Shown in pieces: positions 42,319-50,145 of a stretch of DNA of 64,000 nucleotides (positions within the stretch are counted from its first letter, which is position 1; each line of letters opens with the position of its first letter). The notes beneath the pieces are model-generated. The model had not been told where the DNA came from. It saw nothing but the letters and a program-made list of their open reading frames with translations, and ran no database searches. The DNA is from Phycisphaerae bacterium (GTDB lineage: Bacteria; Planctomycetota; Phycisphaerae; UBA1845; CAIVHJ01), in NCBI GenBank assembly GCA_022072405.1, contig JAJVHX010000026.1, positions 1 through 64,000 of the forward strand, read 5' to 3'. Position numbers and translations under genes: made by a program.

Positions 42319-44190
42319 ATGCGAATTATCCTCAGCTTGCTTGTGATAGCAGTAACACCGGAACTACTCCAATCCCAGGCCGTCCCACACCCGGAAGTAA
42401 CCGCAGCGCAATTTCCCAATGACGATGCGGTCATTCTCCGCTGGGAGCAGAGCTGGAACTGGCAGGCCGATGGCTCGCTGACCCGTCGGGATCATCGCTG
42501 GGTCAGAGTTTTCGACAACCGCGCTGCCGGTGAGTTCGCCGATCCGCGCATTGATTACCGCTCTGGCCAGGATGAACTGAAGATTCACGCCGCCCGGACG
42601 TATTTGCCCAGCGGTGAGATTCTGCCCGTGCCTGAATATTCTTTCAATCCGGCTGCTCCTGACGATCTCGCCGGTTGGCCGGTGTTTGCTGACTGGCGAC
42701 AACAGGTCATCTCCTTCAGCGGTTTTCAGCCCGGGTCGGTGGTGGAGCTTGATTACGAGATTACTTCCCCAGCCGGCCAATATCCCTGGCTGGCACTCGA
42801 CCTGCGGCTGCACGAGGATTGGCCGATTGTTGAGCGGATCATCACCATTGATCTGCCGGAAAAAGCCGGCGGTGAACTGCTGATCCGTGGTATCGAACCG
42901 GCCCCGCAACCCACCCAAAAAGTACAGAACGGAATGCTGTCTCGCAATTGGCAGTTCCAGAATCTCGAAGCCCGTCCCGCTGAACCACAATCGGTGCCCT
43001 GGCAGGAGCGTTGTGGTCGACTGCGTTTCAGTACGCTGGGTGGGGCAAAATCATGGGCCAAGACAATATTGCCCAGGGTGGAGCAGGCGGCGAAGGATTC
43101 CGCCGCGCTGCAGGATCGTGCCGGAAAAATCATCGGAACAGAAGTAAGCATCGAGAAAAAAATTGAGCGACTCACTGCTTTCATGCATGATCAGTTTTCG
43201 ACACTGGCTTCGTCTCGTGCTTGGCGCGATGGCCAGTGCCGCCCAGCGGCTGCAACACTGAGCAGCGGCTATGGCCACGCCTTGGAAAGCGGGGCGTTGT
43301 TGCTGGCCTTATGCCGAGCTGCCGGTCTGACTGCCGAACCCTGGCTGGCCAGCAATGGTCAGTTGGCCCAGCCCTCCGAACCGTTGGCCGATGTCGCGGT
43401 GGAAGGCATCGTGGTGCAGGTGACGAACGGTGACGAAACCTGGTGGATTCATCCGCAGCAGGGAATATTGGCCAATCCGGGAATCTGGGGTCGCCGCTGG
43501 CTGGTGTCTGCGGATGACAAGACGGAGCCGGTTTATCTGGCGGCGCGGGGTGAACTGGAACCCAGCCATATCGAGCTATCCGGCAATCTGAAACTGTCTG
43601 CCGACGGCTTGGGCAGCGGCGAATGGCGGCTGGTGCTGACCGGCTTGTTTTACAACCCCGTCGATCTGCGCACCGCGGAGAGTCAGCAGAGTTTTCTCAA
43701 ACGCTGGACTGAGCGGGCCCTGCCCGGTGTCGAACTGGAGCGCTATTCACTCACCCAGCTCTCACCGCAACGTCTCGAAGCGACGCTGGGCGTAAAATTC
43801 TCCAAACCGCTGCCCCGCGCCGGTGAACTCTATACGCTCACACTCTCCGACGGGCCGCTCTTCCTGCCTGAAGTGCCGCTGCCGCTGGAACGTTCGGAGC
43901 GCAATACGGCTGTGCGGCTCAGCGGCCCGGTGCATGAAGAAGTGCTTTTGAACGTGCAGCTGCCCGAAGGCTGGAGCGCGCTCTATGATGTCGCTCTGCC
44001 CGAAGCCAACGGCCCCTGGGGACGCTTGATCCAGAACGTGCCGTCGGACAAGAACTCGCTGCAGATCGAGAGACGGATCGATCTGACCAGCCCGACCATC
44101 GATCCGACTGATTTCGCAACGCTGCGCACCGCCGTCAATGCGCTGCGCACCACGGGCCTGCGAACCATCGCGCTCGCGACAGGCCCGTGA
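42319..44190 (+). CDS. Exported DUF3857-type protein with degenerate transglutaminase site
   Basis: This is a 623-residue relative of the preceding gene, with a signal peptide (MRIILSLLVIAVTPELLQSQA). The N-terminal DUF3857-like domain (AVILRWEQSWNWQADGSLTRRDHRWVRVF, VVELDYEITSPAGQYPWLALDLRLHEDWPI) is well preserved. Where the neighbour has GGVCKDKAG, this protein has SSGYGHALESGALLLALCRAAG. The nucleophile position is not Cys, so it is probably inactive and may be a binding partner of its neighbour. Start ATG 42319 follows CGGAG; the ORF-track TTG is six bases upstream. A palindromic repeat lies in the leader. Confidence 0.75.
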   Translation: MRIILSLLVIAVTPELLQSQAVPHPEVTAAQFPNDDAVILRWEQSWNWQADGSLTRRDHRWVRVFDNRAAGEFADPRIDYRSGQDELKIHAARTYLPSGEILPVPEYSFNPAAPDDLAGWPVFADWRQQVISFSGFQPGSVVELDYEITSPAGQYPWLALDLRLHEDWPIVERIITIDLPEKAGGELLIRGIEPAPQPTQKVQNGMLSRNWQFQNLEARPAEPQSVPWQERCGRLRFSTLGGAKSWAKTILPRVEQAAKDSAALQDRAGKIIGTEVSIEKKIERLTAFMHDQFSTLASSRAWRDGQCRPAAATLSSGYGHALESGALLLALCRAAGLTAEPWLASNGQLAQPSEPLADVAVEGIVVQVTNGDETWWIHPQQGILANPGIWGRRWLVSADDKTEPVYLAARGELEPSHIELSGNLKLSADGLGSGEWRLVLTGLFYNPVDLRTAESQQSFLKRWTERALPGVELERYSLTQLSPQRLEATLGVKFSKPLPRAGELYTLTLSDGPLFLPEVPLPLERSERNTAVRLSGPVHEEVLLNVQLPEGWSALYDVALPEANGPWGRLIQNVPSDKNSLQIERRIDLTSPTIDPTDFATLRTAVNALRTTGLRTIALATGP

Positions 44191-44216
44191 GTTAATTATT
44201 TTTCTGGAATCCCTGA

Positions 44217-44663
44217 ATGACACGGACAGGGAAAGTCCGCATCCGGCGTCTATTGGTGATTTTTCTGATCTGTGGATTTATATTTATTTGGGTTGAATTT
44301 TATCGAATGGATTACTGCGTAGCGAAGATGACCTGTTTTGCCACAGCAGTCCGTTGTTATATACAGAATGAAGGCGAATTTCCTCCAACGCTGCAGGCAC
44401 TTCAAGAGCATGCCTGTGGAATAGGGGGTCACTTCGATGAAGTTGAATGGTACGATCTGGCGGAAGGAATTAACATGTCGGATATTGACTCCCGGGGCTG
44501 GATCGCCCGTCGCCATCGCTACGTCGTGGAATTTTCGGGGAAAGGAATCCCGTACATTCGGGATTTTACGCACATTTCAAATGTGATTGGCGAAATAATT
44601 CACCAGGAGATGTCAACCAATCGTTCGGTTATTCCACACGAGCAGTCGAATCAGATTCATTAA
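44217..44663 (+). CDS. Single-span membrane protein, possible pseudopilin-like
   Basis: This is a 148-residue protein. After a basic start (MTRTGKVRIRR), residues 12-27 form one hydrophobic helix (LLVIFLICGFIFIWVEF). The rest contains NEGEFPPTLQALQEHACG, a pattern reminiscent of type II secretion/pilin C-terminal domains (xxGxxPxxLxxL). The resemblance is partial: there is no prepilin leader Glu+5. The end overlaps a convergent small gene by 35 bases. The gene follows the DUF3857 pair by 27 bases and may be co-transcribed with it. Confidence 0.5.
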   Translation: MTRTGKVRIRRLLVIFLICGFIFIWVEFYRMDYCVAKMTCFATAVRCYIQNEGEFPPTLQALQEHACGIGGHFDEVEWYDLAEGINMSDIDSRGWIARRHRYVVEFSGKGIPYIRDFTHISNVIGEIIHQEMSTNRSVIPHEQSNQIH

Positions 44664-44808
44664 ATAACTCAGCCATTTCTTCCTGAGCCTCGAAAATTTC
44701 ATCCAGGCTCAGTTGCGCCCAGTAATCGATTTGTCTGCGGCGGTGTCCTTCCCAGGTGGTCGATTCCCAATCAATGTTATCATCGTTAGTGTTCATTCGG
44801 AGGCTCAT
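44629..44808 (-). CDS. Small partner of nucleotidyltransferase (not in ORF track)
   Basis: This is a 59-residue acidic protein, read from ATG 44808 to TAA 44629, starting two bases after the stop of the nucleotidyltransferase gene. The sequence contains IDWESTTWEGHRRRQIDYWAQLSLDEIFEAQEEMAELF. The core, an aromatic/Gly/basic stretch (W-x-G-x-R-R-x-Q) then L-S-L-x-E-x-x-E-x-x-E-E-M, is one I remember from small proteins next to this class of nucleotidyltransferase. A two-gene module, possibly toxin-antitoxin or an accessory binder, is likely by position. It overlaps the convergent plus-strand gene's 3' end by 35 bases. ATG 44796 is an alternative start. Confidence 0.6.
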   Translation of the reverse strand: MSLRMNTNDDNIDWESTTWEGHRRRQIDYWAQLSLDEIFEAQEEMAELFNESDSTARVE

Positions 44809-44810
44809 GG

Positions 44811-45305
44811 TTATTTTAGTCGATGTTGCAGTTCAGCGATATCTGACAGATCACGCGGACGACCGGCGGCTTCCTTCATTTTAATAAGCGTTTTCAGCGT
44901 AACGACACGCACCGGTATACCGCCGATCAAGTCCTTTAGTAAGGCATGATCATATTCTTCGTCAAAGGGAAATGGTTCTTCAACAAATACATCGATGGTG
45001 ACGGTGCGATGCTCATTACTTCGGAATTGCAGGACGCGCATGCCCTTCTCACGTATCCAGGAACTGCGCTGCTGAGTATCGGCAAATTCGGAAGCATTGA
45101 CTGGAATCATCGGACGATAACCCAGAGTCGAAAGCGCCTGAAATGCTTTCACGATGTTATCCGTCTGTAATTGTATTACGAGATCAACATCGACAGTATG
45201 TCGAATTAATCCATGAGCATTAACCGCCAGTCCACCGACAAGCAGAAACCGAACCTCATGGGTCTGCAGGGTCTGCATGATTTTTCGAAGACTTTCCTTT
45301 TTCAT
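44811..45305 (-). CDS. Nucleotidyltransferase (AbiEii/MNT-like)
   Basis: This is a 164-residue protein with an N-terminal nucleotidyltransferase core: FLLVGGLAVNAHGLIRHTVDVDLVI carries the GG and the DxD pair (VDVD), and the third acid is in TVTIDVFVEEP. The rest includes FPFDEEYDHALLKDLIGGIPVRVVTLKTLIKMKEAAGRPRDLSDIAEL, an end shared by members of the family. They occur in toxin-antitoxin or abortive-infection modules, or transfer nucleotides to proteins or RNAs. Start ATG 45305 gives a sensible N-terminus after a weak AAGAG; the ORF-track start at 45341 adds a poor leader. The small gene 44629-44808 follows it directly. Confidence 0.75.
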   Translation of the reverse strand: MKKESLRKIMQTLQTHEVRFLLVGGLAVNAHGLIRHTVDVDLVIQLQTDNIVKAFQALSTLGYRPMIPVNASEFADTQQRSSWIREKGMRVLQFRSNEHRTVTIDVFVEEPFPFDEEYDHALLKDLIGGIPVRVVTLKTLIKMKEAAGRPRDLSDIAELQHRLK

Positions 45306-45429
45306 ACTATGTACTCTTAACGAGAAACAACTTAACCACAATATTTTATGCTATATTGATGAAAATAGAATAATTAAAAACAGCGTACTGGTATTATCTG
45401 AATCCCGATCACTCATAGATGAATGAGCA

Positions 45430-45472
45430 CCGCTCCCTTACGGTCACGGCTCGACGGAAAACGTCCGTGACC
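45430..45472 (-). repeat. Dispersed repeat, family 2 (copy B), inside a long hairpin
   Basis: On minus strand the family-2 core GAGCCGTGACCGTAAGGGAGCGG is present. It is embedded in the inverted repeat GGTCACGG-N15-CCGTGACC (45442-45472), an 8-bp perfect stem, just past the NeuB-type gene. It may act as a terminator-like structure. Confidence 0.5.
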
Positions 45473-45481
45473 TTTCGGTGA

Positions 45482-46534
45482 TCAGATATCATCCCAGGTG
45501 ATGGGGTCGCCGGCGAGGAGGGGTTTGCGAATCCGCCGGCCGATCAGCATCTCGAAATAGCGCGGATGCAGACCGACACCGGGGCGGAGGATGTCCAGCT
45601 TTTCAGCGGTTAATATGGTTCCGGTGGTCATATCGGTTGCTGCGAAGATGCTGCGGCGGGCGAGCTGGGCAAAATCCAGTTCGCGCGGGCCGCGCGGCCG
45701 CTTGACCCCGTCGCCTATGGCCCACTCCGCTTCTCGAATCTGTTGCACCAGATGGGTCAATTCCTCCGGCTCCAGCCCCTGCTCATGGCTGGCGCCCTGT
45801 GTTTGGCGCTTCAGGGTGATATGCTTCTCCAGGCAGCAGGCTCCCATAGCCACCGCCAGCACCGCGACAAATGTCCCGGCGGTATGGTCGCTGTAACCAA
45901 TCGGCAACTGAAAGGCTTCGTGCATGGATTGAATCGCCCGCAGGTTCGCGTAGGCCGGGTCCAGCGGATAATCGACCCCGCAATGGAGCAGGATGATTTT
46001 CTCGTTACCCATGTCCCGGACCGTGCGCACCGCCTCCTCGATCTCGGCCAGATAAGCCATGCCGGTGGAAAGAATCATCGGCAGTCCGTGGCTGGCTGCA
46101 TAGCGCAACAGCGGCAGATGTACCAGTTCGAAACTGGCGATTTTCAACGCCCGCACACCCAGTTCGACAATGCGATCTACTGCTTCATAGCTGTAGGGCG
46201 TGAAAAGTAGTTCAATGCCCACCTCATGGGCATGTTCATGCAAACGGGGCAACCACTCCAACGGCAATGTTTGCCGCTCATAGAGTCGCTGCAGATCTTC
46301 CGCACCCCACTCCACCGCCTGGTGAACGATCGGGTGGCGGGTTTTGGCGGCCATGCCTTCTGCCTGATACATCTGGAATTTCACCGCGTCGCAGCCCGCC
46401 TGAGCGGCTACGTCGATAAGTTGCAGGGCGGTCGCCAGATCCTGGTTGTGATTACTGCCCACTTCGGCCAAGATATAGCAGGGTTGGCCCGCTCCGATGG
46501 TGCGTCCGCTGATCTCGATCAAAGTCTGTCGCAT
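45482..46534 (-). CDS. NeuB-family sialic/legionaminic acid synthase
   Basis: This is a 350-residue enzyme condensing phosphoenolpyruvate with an N-acylmannosamine-like hexose to make a nonulosonic acid. NeuB signatures are YILAEVGSNHNQDLATALQLI, AGCDAVKFQMYQAEGM, FTPYSYEAVDRIVELGVRALKIAS, STGMAYLAEIEEAV, LHCGVDYPLDPAYANL, GYSDHTAG and EKHITLKRQTQGASHEQGLEPEEL. The last 60 residues are an antifreeze-like SAF domain (ARRSIFAATDMTTGTILTAEKLDILRPGVG). Full length. It is divergent from the CgeB-like glycosyltransferase and belongs with a surface-glycan programme. The precise nine-carbon product cannot be told from sequence. Confidence 0.9.
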   Translation of the reverse strand: MRQTLIEISGRTIGAGQPCYILAEVGSNHNQDLATALQLIDVAAQAGCDAVKFQMYQAEGMAAKTRHPIVHQAVEWGAEDLQRLYERQTLPLEWLPRLHEHAHEVGIELLFTPYSYEAVDRIVELGVRALKIASFELVHLPLLRYAASHGLPMILSTGMAYLAEIEEAVRTVRDMGNEKIILLHCGVDYPLDPAYANLRAIQSMHEAFQLPIGYSDHTAGTFVAVLAVAMGACCLEKHITLKRQTQGASHEQGLEPEELTHLVQQIREAEWAIGDGVKRPRGPRELDFAQLARRSIFAATDMTTGTILTAEKLDILRPGVGLHPRYFEMLIGRRIRKPLLAGDPITWDDI

Positions 46535-46651
46535 AGTTCACCTGCTGATTGAATGGTCCTACTATTTTTTCGACCATTTACCACAGCCCAGTACAGTACA
46601 ATAGAATTCTTTTCAGCGACGCAAGCGCTGGGTAACGTTGTACTTAACAAT

Positions 46652-48862
46652 ATGACTGAATCCCTGATCCAATGGCGGACACAGCTTGAGCACTGGCGAA
46701 CAGCCGGGCAGCACTACCGTTTTACAGATGGGGCGTGGCGGTATCTGGCAGCCGTGACTGATGATGCACCGCTGGTGGTGGATTTGTTGTGTGCGTTGCA
46801 CGAACTGGGACTGGGCGGTCCGGCTCTGGAGTTGCTGCAATATCGCGGCCGGCAGAATCTTTCTGCGGCGGAGCTCGCCGAATGGCAACAGCGTTTGCCG
46901 GCGGCGCCGCACGGACGGGTCGAAACGGCCCTGTGGCAAGCCCGTCTGGCTGCCAACCAGCAAGCTCTGCTGAGTCGCTATCCCGCGCAGCAGGCACTTT
47001 GGCAGCAGTTGCCCAGCCGGTTGATCGGCTGGCAACTTTACCAGTCAGCCGCAGGACACTATCAGTGGTCCACTCGTCCGGTGGGGCAATGGCGAATCTG
47101 GCAACCACGACTCAGCGATTATGCCGAAGAAAGCACCCTGGCGGTCACCCATCTTCAGGAAGCGAACTTTGTGGTGCTGGCGGGGCTGACCTGCGGACCG
47201 CTCTGGCCCCACGTGCATAAACTTTCCTCGCACTTACCTGGTGGAAAAAAGTTGAGCATTTTCGTCATCGAACCCGTAGAACAGCTCCTCGCTGCTGCCG
47301 CGGCGGTGCATGATCTGGAACCGCTGCTCGAGGAGGAGCGTTGCCATTTATTCTGCGGTCCGGATGCGCTATCCAGACTGCAACAGGATTTGCTGGCGCA
47401 GTCTGATCTGAGTTGTACCACCGTCTGTGTCATCCATGCCCCGGGACGCGAAGGGCTGGCCAATGACCTGAATCGTCTGCTCGGCGAGGTGGCGGCGGTA
47501 CAGGCGGAACGGCTGACGGCGCTGCAGGATGAATTACGCCAACGCTACGCGACCCGGGATGCGGTTTATTGGGCGAAGCGCTGGCAACAGCCGGGGGTGG
47601 TGCTTGGGACTACTTCCCGGCGGACCACCGTTCTGCAATATTCGCTTCGCGACATCCAGCAGGCCTTGTCGCTGCGCGGCTGGCAATGCCACACTCTGCT
47701 GGAACCCGCTGATCATCTGCAGCTTACCGGCGAGCGGCTGCTTCGTACCATTCAGATGGTGGACCCTCAACTGGTGATTCTGCTCGATCATCTGCGTTAC
47801 GAATTCAAAAACATGCTGCACAATATTCCGGTGCTGACCTGGATTCAGGATCCACTCTCCAATTTACTGTGCCGCCAAGCCGGTGAATCAATCGGCCCTT
47901 ATGACTGGGTCTGCGGTTATTATCGCCCGCGCTGCGTCGCGGAGTTTGGTTATCCTGCCGAACAGTTCCAAACCACTCCCGTGCCGATTTCCACGCGTTT
48001 GTTTCACCCTGCACCTCTACCCGAAGCGGTTCAACACGAGTTGCAGGCTGACATCATCTACGCCGGCCACCGCCCCGATAACTTTGATACCCTCGCCCAG
48101 CGCTGGCGGGAGGACAGTCCACCCTCAACGCATCGCCTGCTCGACCAGATGCGCAGACTGGTAGAACAGTATTTGCAGGAGGGGCGCCACCTGACCGGAG
48201 CACAGGCCCGGGAACTGACTCAGCGGCAGGTGCGGGCAGAAAACATATCATTATCCGCAGAAGAACTGGAACGCTTCAGTGAGTTTTATACGCTCGCCCT
48301 GTTTGATATCGGATTCCGGATGGAGACGTTGTGCTGGGTGGCTGACTGGGCCCGGCGGAGCGGTCGAATTTTCCGTATCTATGGTCGCGGCTGGGATGAG
48401 GATCAGCAATTGGCTCCTTTTGCCGCCGGCAACCGCGAACATGGCGAACCCTTGCGGCAGGCCTACCGTGCAGCCGGACTGGTCGTGCAGCCGGTATCGC
48501 ATGGCTTCTCTCATCAGCGAACTTTCGAAGCGCTGGCCAGCGGCACGCTGGTATTGGCCCGATATAATCCGCCCACCTTCGGCGGCTGCTCCGTCGCAGA
48601 ATATGATCAGCAGGAACTTTCCGACAACTGGCGACACACACCCGCCTATGTCTTTCCGCATCTGAAACGAGTGATCTTTCACAACGCTGCTGAGTTCGCT
48701 GCCCTGGCCGATAAGTATCTGGAGCAGGTGGATGAGCGTCGTAACTTGCAGCAGGAATTCGCTGCGATCGTGCACCAGCGCTACACCTATTCAGCCGTGA
48801 TGGATGAGGTGATCGGCAGCTTCCGGACTCATTTACTCAACCTGGCGACGCCCTCAAAATAA
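46652..48862 (+). CDS. CgeB-like GT-B glycosyltransferase, large
   Basis: This is a 736-residue protein. The middle and end resemble CgeB/GT-B enzymes: VLTWIQDPLSNLLC, DWVCGYYRPRCVAEFGYPAEQF, FDIGFRMETLCWVADWARRSGRIFRIYGRGWDED, FSHQRTFEALASGTLVLARYN and the C-terminal glycosyl-transferase segment (FEALASGT, KYLEQVDER). The first 350 residues are a large domain I cannot name, which may be a sugar- or protein-recognition module. The start is taken as ATG 46652 (MTESLIQWRT), although the ORF is open from 46553 and neither start has a strong binding site. It is divergent from the NeuB-type gene. Its 3' end overlaps the convergent dehydratase-activase gene by 34 bases. Confidence 0.72.
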   Translation: MTESLIQWRTQLEHWRTAGQHYRFTDGAWRYLAAVTDDAPLVVDLLCALHELGLGGPALELLQYRGRQNLSAAELAEWQQRLPAAPHGRVETALWQARLAANQQALLSRYPAQQALWQQLPSRLIGWQLYQSAAGHYQWSTRPVGQWRIWQPRLSDYAEESTLAVTHLQEANFVVLAGLTCGPLWPHVHKLSSHLPGGKKLSIFVIEPVEQLLAAAAAVHDLEPLLEEERCHLFCGPDALSRLQQDLLAQSDLSCTTVCVIHAPGREGLANDLNRLLGEVAAVQAERLTALQDELRQRYATRDAVYWAKRWQQPGVVLGTTSRRTTVLQYSLRDIQQALSLRGWQCHTLLEPADHLQLTGERLLRTIQMVDPQLVILLDHLRYEFKNMLHNIPVLTWIQDPLSNLLCRQAGESIGPYDWVCGYYRPRCVAEFGYPAEQFQTTPVPISTRLFHPAPLPEAVQHELQADIIYAGHRPDNFDTLAQRWREDSPPSTHRLLDQMRRLVEQYLQEGRHLTGAQARELTQRQVRAENISLSAEELERFSEFYTLALFDIGFRMETLCWVADWARRSGRIFRIYGRGWDEDQQLAPFAAGNREHGEPLRQAYRAAGLVVQPVSHGFSHQRTFEALASGTLVLARYNPPTFGGCSVAEYDQQELSDNWRHTPAYVFPHLKRVIFHNAAEFAALADKYLEQVDERRNLQQEFAAIVHQRYTYSAVMDEVIGSFRTHLLNLATPSK

Positions 48863-50145
48863 GCGGGGTAGCGGCGGGGGCGGGTTTTGCGTCGCTGATA
48901 AGCTCGAGCCAGGTCGAGAAAAATCTCCAGATCGCGCTCCACGTTGCGGTTGACCCCGTCGAAATAGAGATTGCGGATAGGCAATAGTTCGCAGGCGCCG
49001 CTCACCGACGGGTAGATCGCCTCACACACCACGCCGTTCATGCAGGTAAAGGGGCTGATATCGATGATGCCATCCGCACCCTTGCCGTACAGATAGATTG
49101 TCTTACCGACGCTCAGTACCATTTCGCCCAGGCAACCTTGCGGCGGCAGGAAAGGTTCCGAGAGTCGTAGAATCTCACCGACCTCCTGCGGTTCTTCATA
49201 GCCGATCAGATCCTGGCGAACCGCAGCATAGAGCGAATGCTCATATCCGTGCTGCTTATGTGTCTTGAGGCAATGTTTCAGGTAGTCGAGATTAAAGCGA
49301 CCTTGTTCGGTGACAATATCCTGCTGTTGACGCCAGTTGGTGTACCAGACCCATTCGCTGATATCGGAGAGCCAGCATTCCCCGCCCAGTCGTTCGATCC
49401 GCCGAGCCACATCCTCATTGCTGAAGGTATTGAGACGGCAAAAAATTTCCCCGACCAGCCCGATCAGCGGCCGACCCGGTTCATAGCGTGCCGGAATCGC
49501 CCGGAAACAGTCACGCATGATGATCAGCGCCGATTGCAGCCGTGCGATCCGTCTGGAGGGCGACAGGTTGGGTTTGGCCATCACCGCTTCGATAGATTCC
49601 AGTTGTTCCTCAAATAGCGCATCGGTATCGCCGGCGGTCAGTTCGTAGGGGCGGGTTTTCAACTGGAATTTGGCCAGGATATCGCCCACCACCAGCGCCA
49701 TCCATCCCGAGCGCATCACTTCCCCGGCTGAATCACCCAGCCCGTCATAACCATCGGCACTGCTGGGCGAGAGCACTAGTACGTCACCCAAGCCCTGTTC
49801 CTGCAGTACGCGGCGCAGATAGGGGGCATATTGTCCAAAGCGGCAGGGGCCTTGAGCGGTCGGCATGAAGAAAGCGACTTTCTGCGGATCAAAGCCCGGT
49901 TCACGGCAGATGCGCAGAAAATCGCCGACCGTCACCTTGTGTGGCAGACATTCCTCTCCGCTGCTCACCAGCCCGCCCAGTTCGAGTGTGTCGGCGCTGG
50001 AGTGCGGTGTGATGCGGGCTTCGATCCCCACCGACCGGAACGCACCACTCATCAGGCGGGCACTGGCGTAGGCCATTTGGGGGATGTAGAGGATTCGTCC
50101 GGCCAGACGCTGACCGCCACGTCGCTCGCTGATTTTCGCCACCAT
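48829..50145 (-). CDS. 2-hydroxyacyl-CoA dehydratase activase, C-terminal component (HgdB-like part)
   Basis: This is a 438-residue protein of the family that forms the C-terminal part of giant acyl-CoA dehydratase activases. Motifs are GRILYIPQMAYASARLMSGAFRSVGIEARITPHSS, SSGEECLPHKVTVGDFL, PTAQGPCRFGQYAPYL, GRPLIGLVGEIFCRLNTFSNEDV and a late CMNGVVCEAIYP, with several conserved Cys. Start ATG 50145 follows AAGGGAATC; the ORF-track extension upstream is non-native. It begins 94 bases before the end of the upstream gene in another frame. The pair together reads like one usual 1400-residue protein, suggesting either a real split or a frameshift. It probably activates or takes part in radical dehydration of 2-hydroxyacyl-CoA. 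Confidence 0.8.
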   Translation of the reverse strand: MVAKISERRGGQRLAGRILYIPQMAYASARLMSGAFRSVGIEARITPHSSADTLELGGLVSSGEECLPHKVTVGDFLRICREPGFDPQKVAFFMPTAQGPCRFGQYAPYLRRVLQEQGLGDVLVLSPSSADGYDGLGDSAGEVMRSGWMALVVGDILAKFQLKTRPYELTAGDTDALFEEQLESIEAVMAKPNLSPSRRIARLQSALIIMRDCFRAIPARYEPGRPLIGLVGEIFCRLNTFSNEDVARRIERLGGECWLSDISEWVWYTNWRQQQDIVTEQGRFNLDYLKHCLKTHKQHGYEHSLYAAVRQDLIGYEEPQEVGEILRLSEPFLPPQGCLGEMVLSVGKTIYLYGKGADGIIDISPFTCMNGVVCEAIYPSVSGACELLPIRNLYFDGVNRNVERDLEIFLDLARAYQRRKTRPRRYPAYFEGVARLSK

